From assembly GCA_035606355.1 (NCBI GenBank), contig DATNFO010000031.1:62001-126000 (forward strand): a stretch of DNA of 64,000 bases, written 5' to 3'. Below, in pieces: positions 62,509 to 64,000 of the stretch. The notes under the pieces were generated by a model. That model was given only the letters and a program-made list of their open reading frames with translations. It made no database searches and was not told the DNA's origin. The stretch is from Sulfopaludibacter sp035606355 (lineage in GTDB: Bacteria > Acidobacteriota > Terriglobia > Bryobacterales > Bryobacteraceae). Position 1 is the stretch's first letter, and each line of letters starts with the position of its first letter. The translations under genes were made by a program, and so were the position numbers.

Positions 62509-62786
62509 GAGCTGTATCCTTTCGCGGCGACCGCCGGCCGCCTTCGCCTACACGACTCCCGACGTCTCGGGTCGAGGTCCAACGCCGCCACAATCGGGTT
62601 CGAAGGTATTCTAGCTCCGGGTTTGACGCAAGGGAAGGTTTGCTACCGTGTCTGCCCGTCAAGCTTCTTTGAATGTGCGCCTTACAGCGCCTGATTTACC
62701 GCCGCTCTAACCGTTAGCCGGGCGTTAACCCGGTTACGTTCCAATCTGCACGCCTTTTCCTGTTGTGATATGATGCCGGAACAACG
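62509..62786. other. Intergenic region before the malectin gene
   Basis: The 278-bp region holds no supported gene. GCCGGGCGTTAACCCGG (about 62718-62735) is a hairpin-like sequence. TATGAT near 62769 and the T/G-rich stretch before it could be the promoter of the next gene, since its ATG is at 62787. I see no operator of the 15-bp type. Confidence 0.45.
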
Positions 62787-64000
62787 ATGGGCGGGCATGA
62801 AGCACAGGGGCTTGAGCCAGTACGGGAGCGCGCGGTACGAGCGGAACTCGAGCGTTTGCTCGAAAGTTCGGCTTTTCGCACGAGTAAGCGCTGCAGAGAA
62901 TTCCTCGGATATATTGTGGAACATACCATCAACGGGCCGAACGGCACGTTGAAGGAGCGCTCGCTTGGCGTGGAGTTGTTCCAACTTCCGCAGGATTTCG
63001 ACCCCGGCCAGCACACGATCGTGCGTGTAACGGCGAATGAAGTTCGAAAGAAAATCGCACAGCATTATCTGGCGGAAAACGGTTCGTTTCATGCGGTTCG
63101 AATCGAATTGCCGCCCGGGTCCTACCGCGCTGAATTCCGGTGGGACACGGCTGCCGAACACCCCGCGCCGGAAACACGCCCCGAAACGCCCCCGGAAGTG
63201 TCGGGCGAGCCGCCGGCGGCCGATCCGCCTGTTGCCCAGCCTCCCACCCTTCCGGTATCGACGAATCTGGCGGCGCCTCCCTCACGGCAGGCGTGGCTGA
63301 CGCGGGCCGTCATTTTCTCTACTACGGCGATGTTCGTGATGGCCGCGGCTCTTGCATGGTCGCGGTGGGGAGCGGTTTCCACGACCGCTGCCGGGTCGAA
63401 GTCCGCGGTTGTCCACGGCGGCGCGGTCAACGTGCCCGCCGGCGACGAGTTGCGAATGATCGCCGGCGCGATGGACGGTTATATGGACCGCAGCGGCCGT
63501 GAGTGGGGCGGCGACCGCTACGTGTCTGGCGGCTACGTTCTGTTCCGTCCAGCCGAAAAGATCGCGCGGACGCTGGATCCCGACATTTACCGGCATTTGC
63601 GTCAGGGCGATTTCGAATACGACATCCCGCTCAAGCCGGGTTCGTACGAACTGCATCTTCATTTTGCGGAGACGGGCCTGGCGGATTTCATCAGCGCCGA
63701 ATCCAGCGGCGAGGGGCAGCGCCTGTTCCGGATCATACTGAATGGCAAGCCGGTTCTGAACGCCTTCGATGTGGTGGCGGATGCCGCCGGCTCGAACATC
63801 GCCGATGAGCGAGTCTTGCGCAACGTTTCTCCCGCGCAGGATGGAAAGCTTCATTTGAGCTTTTCCGCGATTCGAGGCTCGGCGATGTTGAGCGGCATCG
63901 AGGTGCTGCCGGTGGCCGCGGGAAGTGTCAGGCCGATCCGCATACGGGCCGGTTGGACTTCGTCATGGCAGGATTCGTCAGGCCAGCCGTGGCGGGCCGA
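62787..64000 (+). CDS. Membrane protein with cytoplasmic N-terminal domain and outer malectin domain, truncated
   Basis: The frame is open from ATG 62787 to the window end (over 400 codons), so the gene is incomplete. Residues 18-118 match a domain (AELERLLESSAFRTSKRCREFL, then FDPGQHTIVRVTANEVRKKI) that I recall at the N-terminus of acidobacterial and myxobacterial signalling proteins, without a known role. A Pro-rich linker and one transmembrane helix (about 170-194) follow, and then a malectin-like carbohydrate-binding domain (ELRMIAGAMDGYMDRSGREW, later YELHLHFAETGLADF). This suggests a transmembrane sugar sensor; what lies beyond the end is unknown. Confidence 0.85.
   Translation, partial: MGGHEAQGLEPVRERAVRAELERLLESSAFRTSKRCREFLGYIVEHTINGPNGTLKERSLGVELFQLPQDFDPGQHTIVRVTANEVRKKIAQHYLAENGSFHAVRIELPPGSYRAEFRWDTAAEHPAPETRPETPPEVSGEPPAADPPVAQPPTLPVSTNLAAPPSRQAWLTRAVIFSTTAMFVMAAALAWSRWGAVSTTAAGSKSAVVHGGAVNVPAGDELRMIAGAMDGYMDRSGREWGGDRYVSGGYVLFRPAEKIARTLDPDIYRHLRQGDFEYDIPLKPGSYELHLHFAETGLADFISAESSGEGQRLFRIILNGKPVLNAFDVVADAAGSNIADERVLRNVSPAQDGKLHLSFSAIRGSAMLSGIEVLPVAAGSVRPIRIRAGWTSSWQDSSGQPWRA

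Noticed and set aside
1..64000. Search for tRNA, rRNA, riboswitches, transposases and phage genes.
   Set aside because: I found no convincing candidate by reading; a tool scan could still reveal small RNAs.

Overview
The window is GC-rich, densely coded DNA. It looks like a chromosome segment from Acidobacteriota of the Solibacter/Bryobacter type. I infer this from its gene families, not from any search. Those families are an Oar-like TonB receptor with an N-terminal carboxypeptidase-regulatory domain, Ser/Thr kinases joined to TPRs or AAA ATPases, a kinase divergent from an ECF sigma factor, DUF1552 and DUF1592-type proteins, Tat-exported sugar isomerase-like proteins, CE1-like esterases, and many secreted proteins with Gly/Arg-rich tracts. 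I see no rRNA, tRNA, CRISPR array, phage or transposase gene.

Layout. 1-3.6 kb: a pstSCAB-phoU phosphate operon, with pstS cut by the window edge. 3.6-15.6 kb: a signalling and redox block. It holds a catalase-like/RoxA-like di-heme fusion protein overlapping a giant kinase-AAA-TPR protein, two envelope proteins, and a kinase-TPR gene divergent from an ECF sigma factor. 15.6-51.2 kb: a carbohydrate island. It has an SMP-30 lactonase, a cupin, a TonB receptor, an octaheme cytochrome, two MFS transporters, two GH43 enzymes, a CE1-like esterase, a CE15 glucuronoyl esterase, DUF1592/DUF1552 proteins, two Nif3-like paralogues, a TIM-barrel isomerase, a DUF1080/FG-GAP protein, a PQQ dehydrogenase, a DUF362 protein and an IclR-family regulator. 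51.2-57.3 kb: a second sugar module (aldo-keto reductase, alcohol dehydrogenase, GH95) divergent from a LacI-type regulator. 57.3-60.2 kb: a di-heme peroxidase, cupredoxin-like and beta-propeller operon. 60.2-62.5 kb: two more CE1-like esterases. 62.8 kb to the end: a truncated membrane protein with an outer malectin domain. It continues past the window.

The most interesting signal is a recurring 15-bp palindrome, close to TTGCATAATATGCAA. It sits in seven intergenic promoter regions between 16.3 and 49.9 kb, twice with copies 21 bp apart, and I saw no good copy outside the island. The IclR-type gene at 47.4-48.2 kb lies downstream of a promoter region carrying one of these sites, and known IclR operators have the same 15-bp, single-base-centred form. 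I infer one local hemicellulose regulon under this regulator. Other unusual features are Gly/Arg-rich inserts in at least eight exported proteins, duplicated 3' ends next to both regulator genes, and a family of dispersed hairpin repeats.
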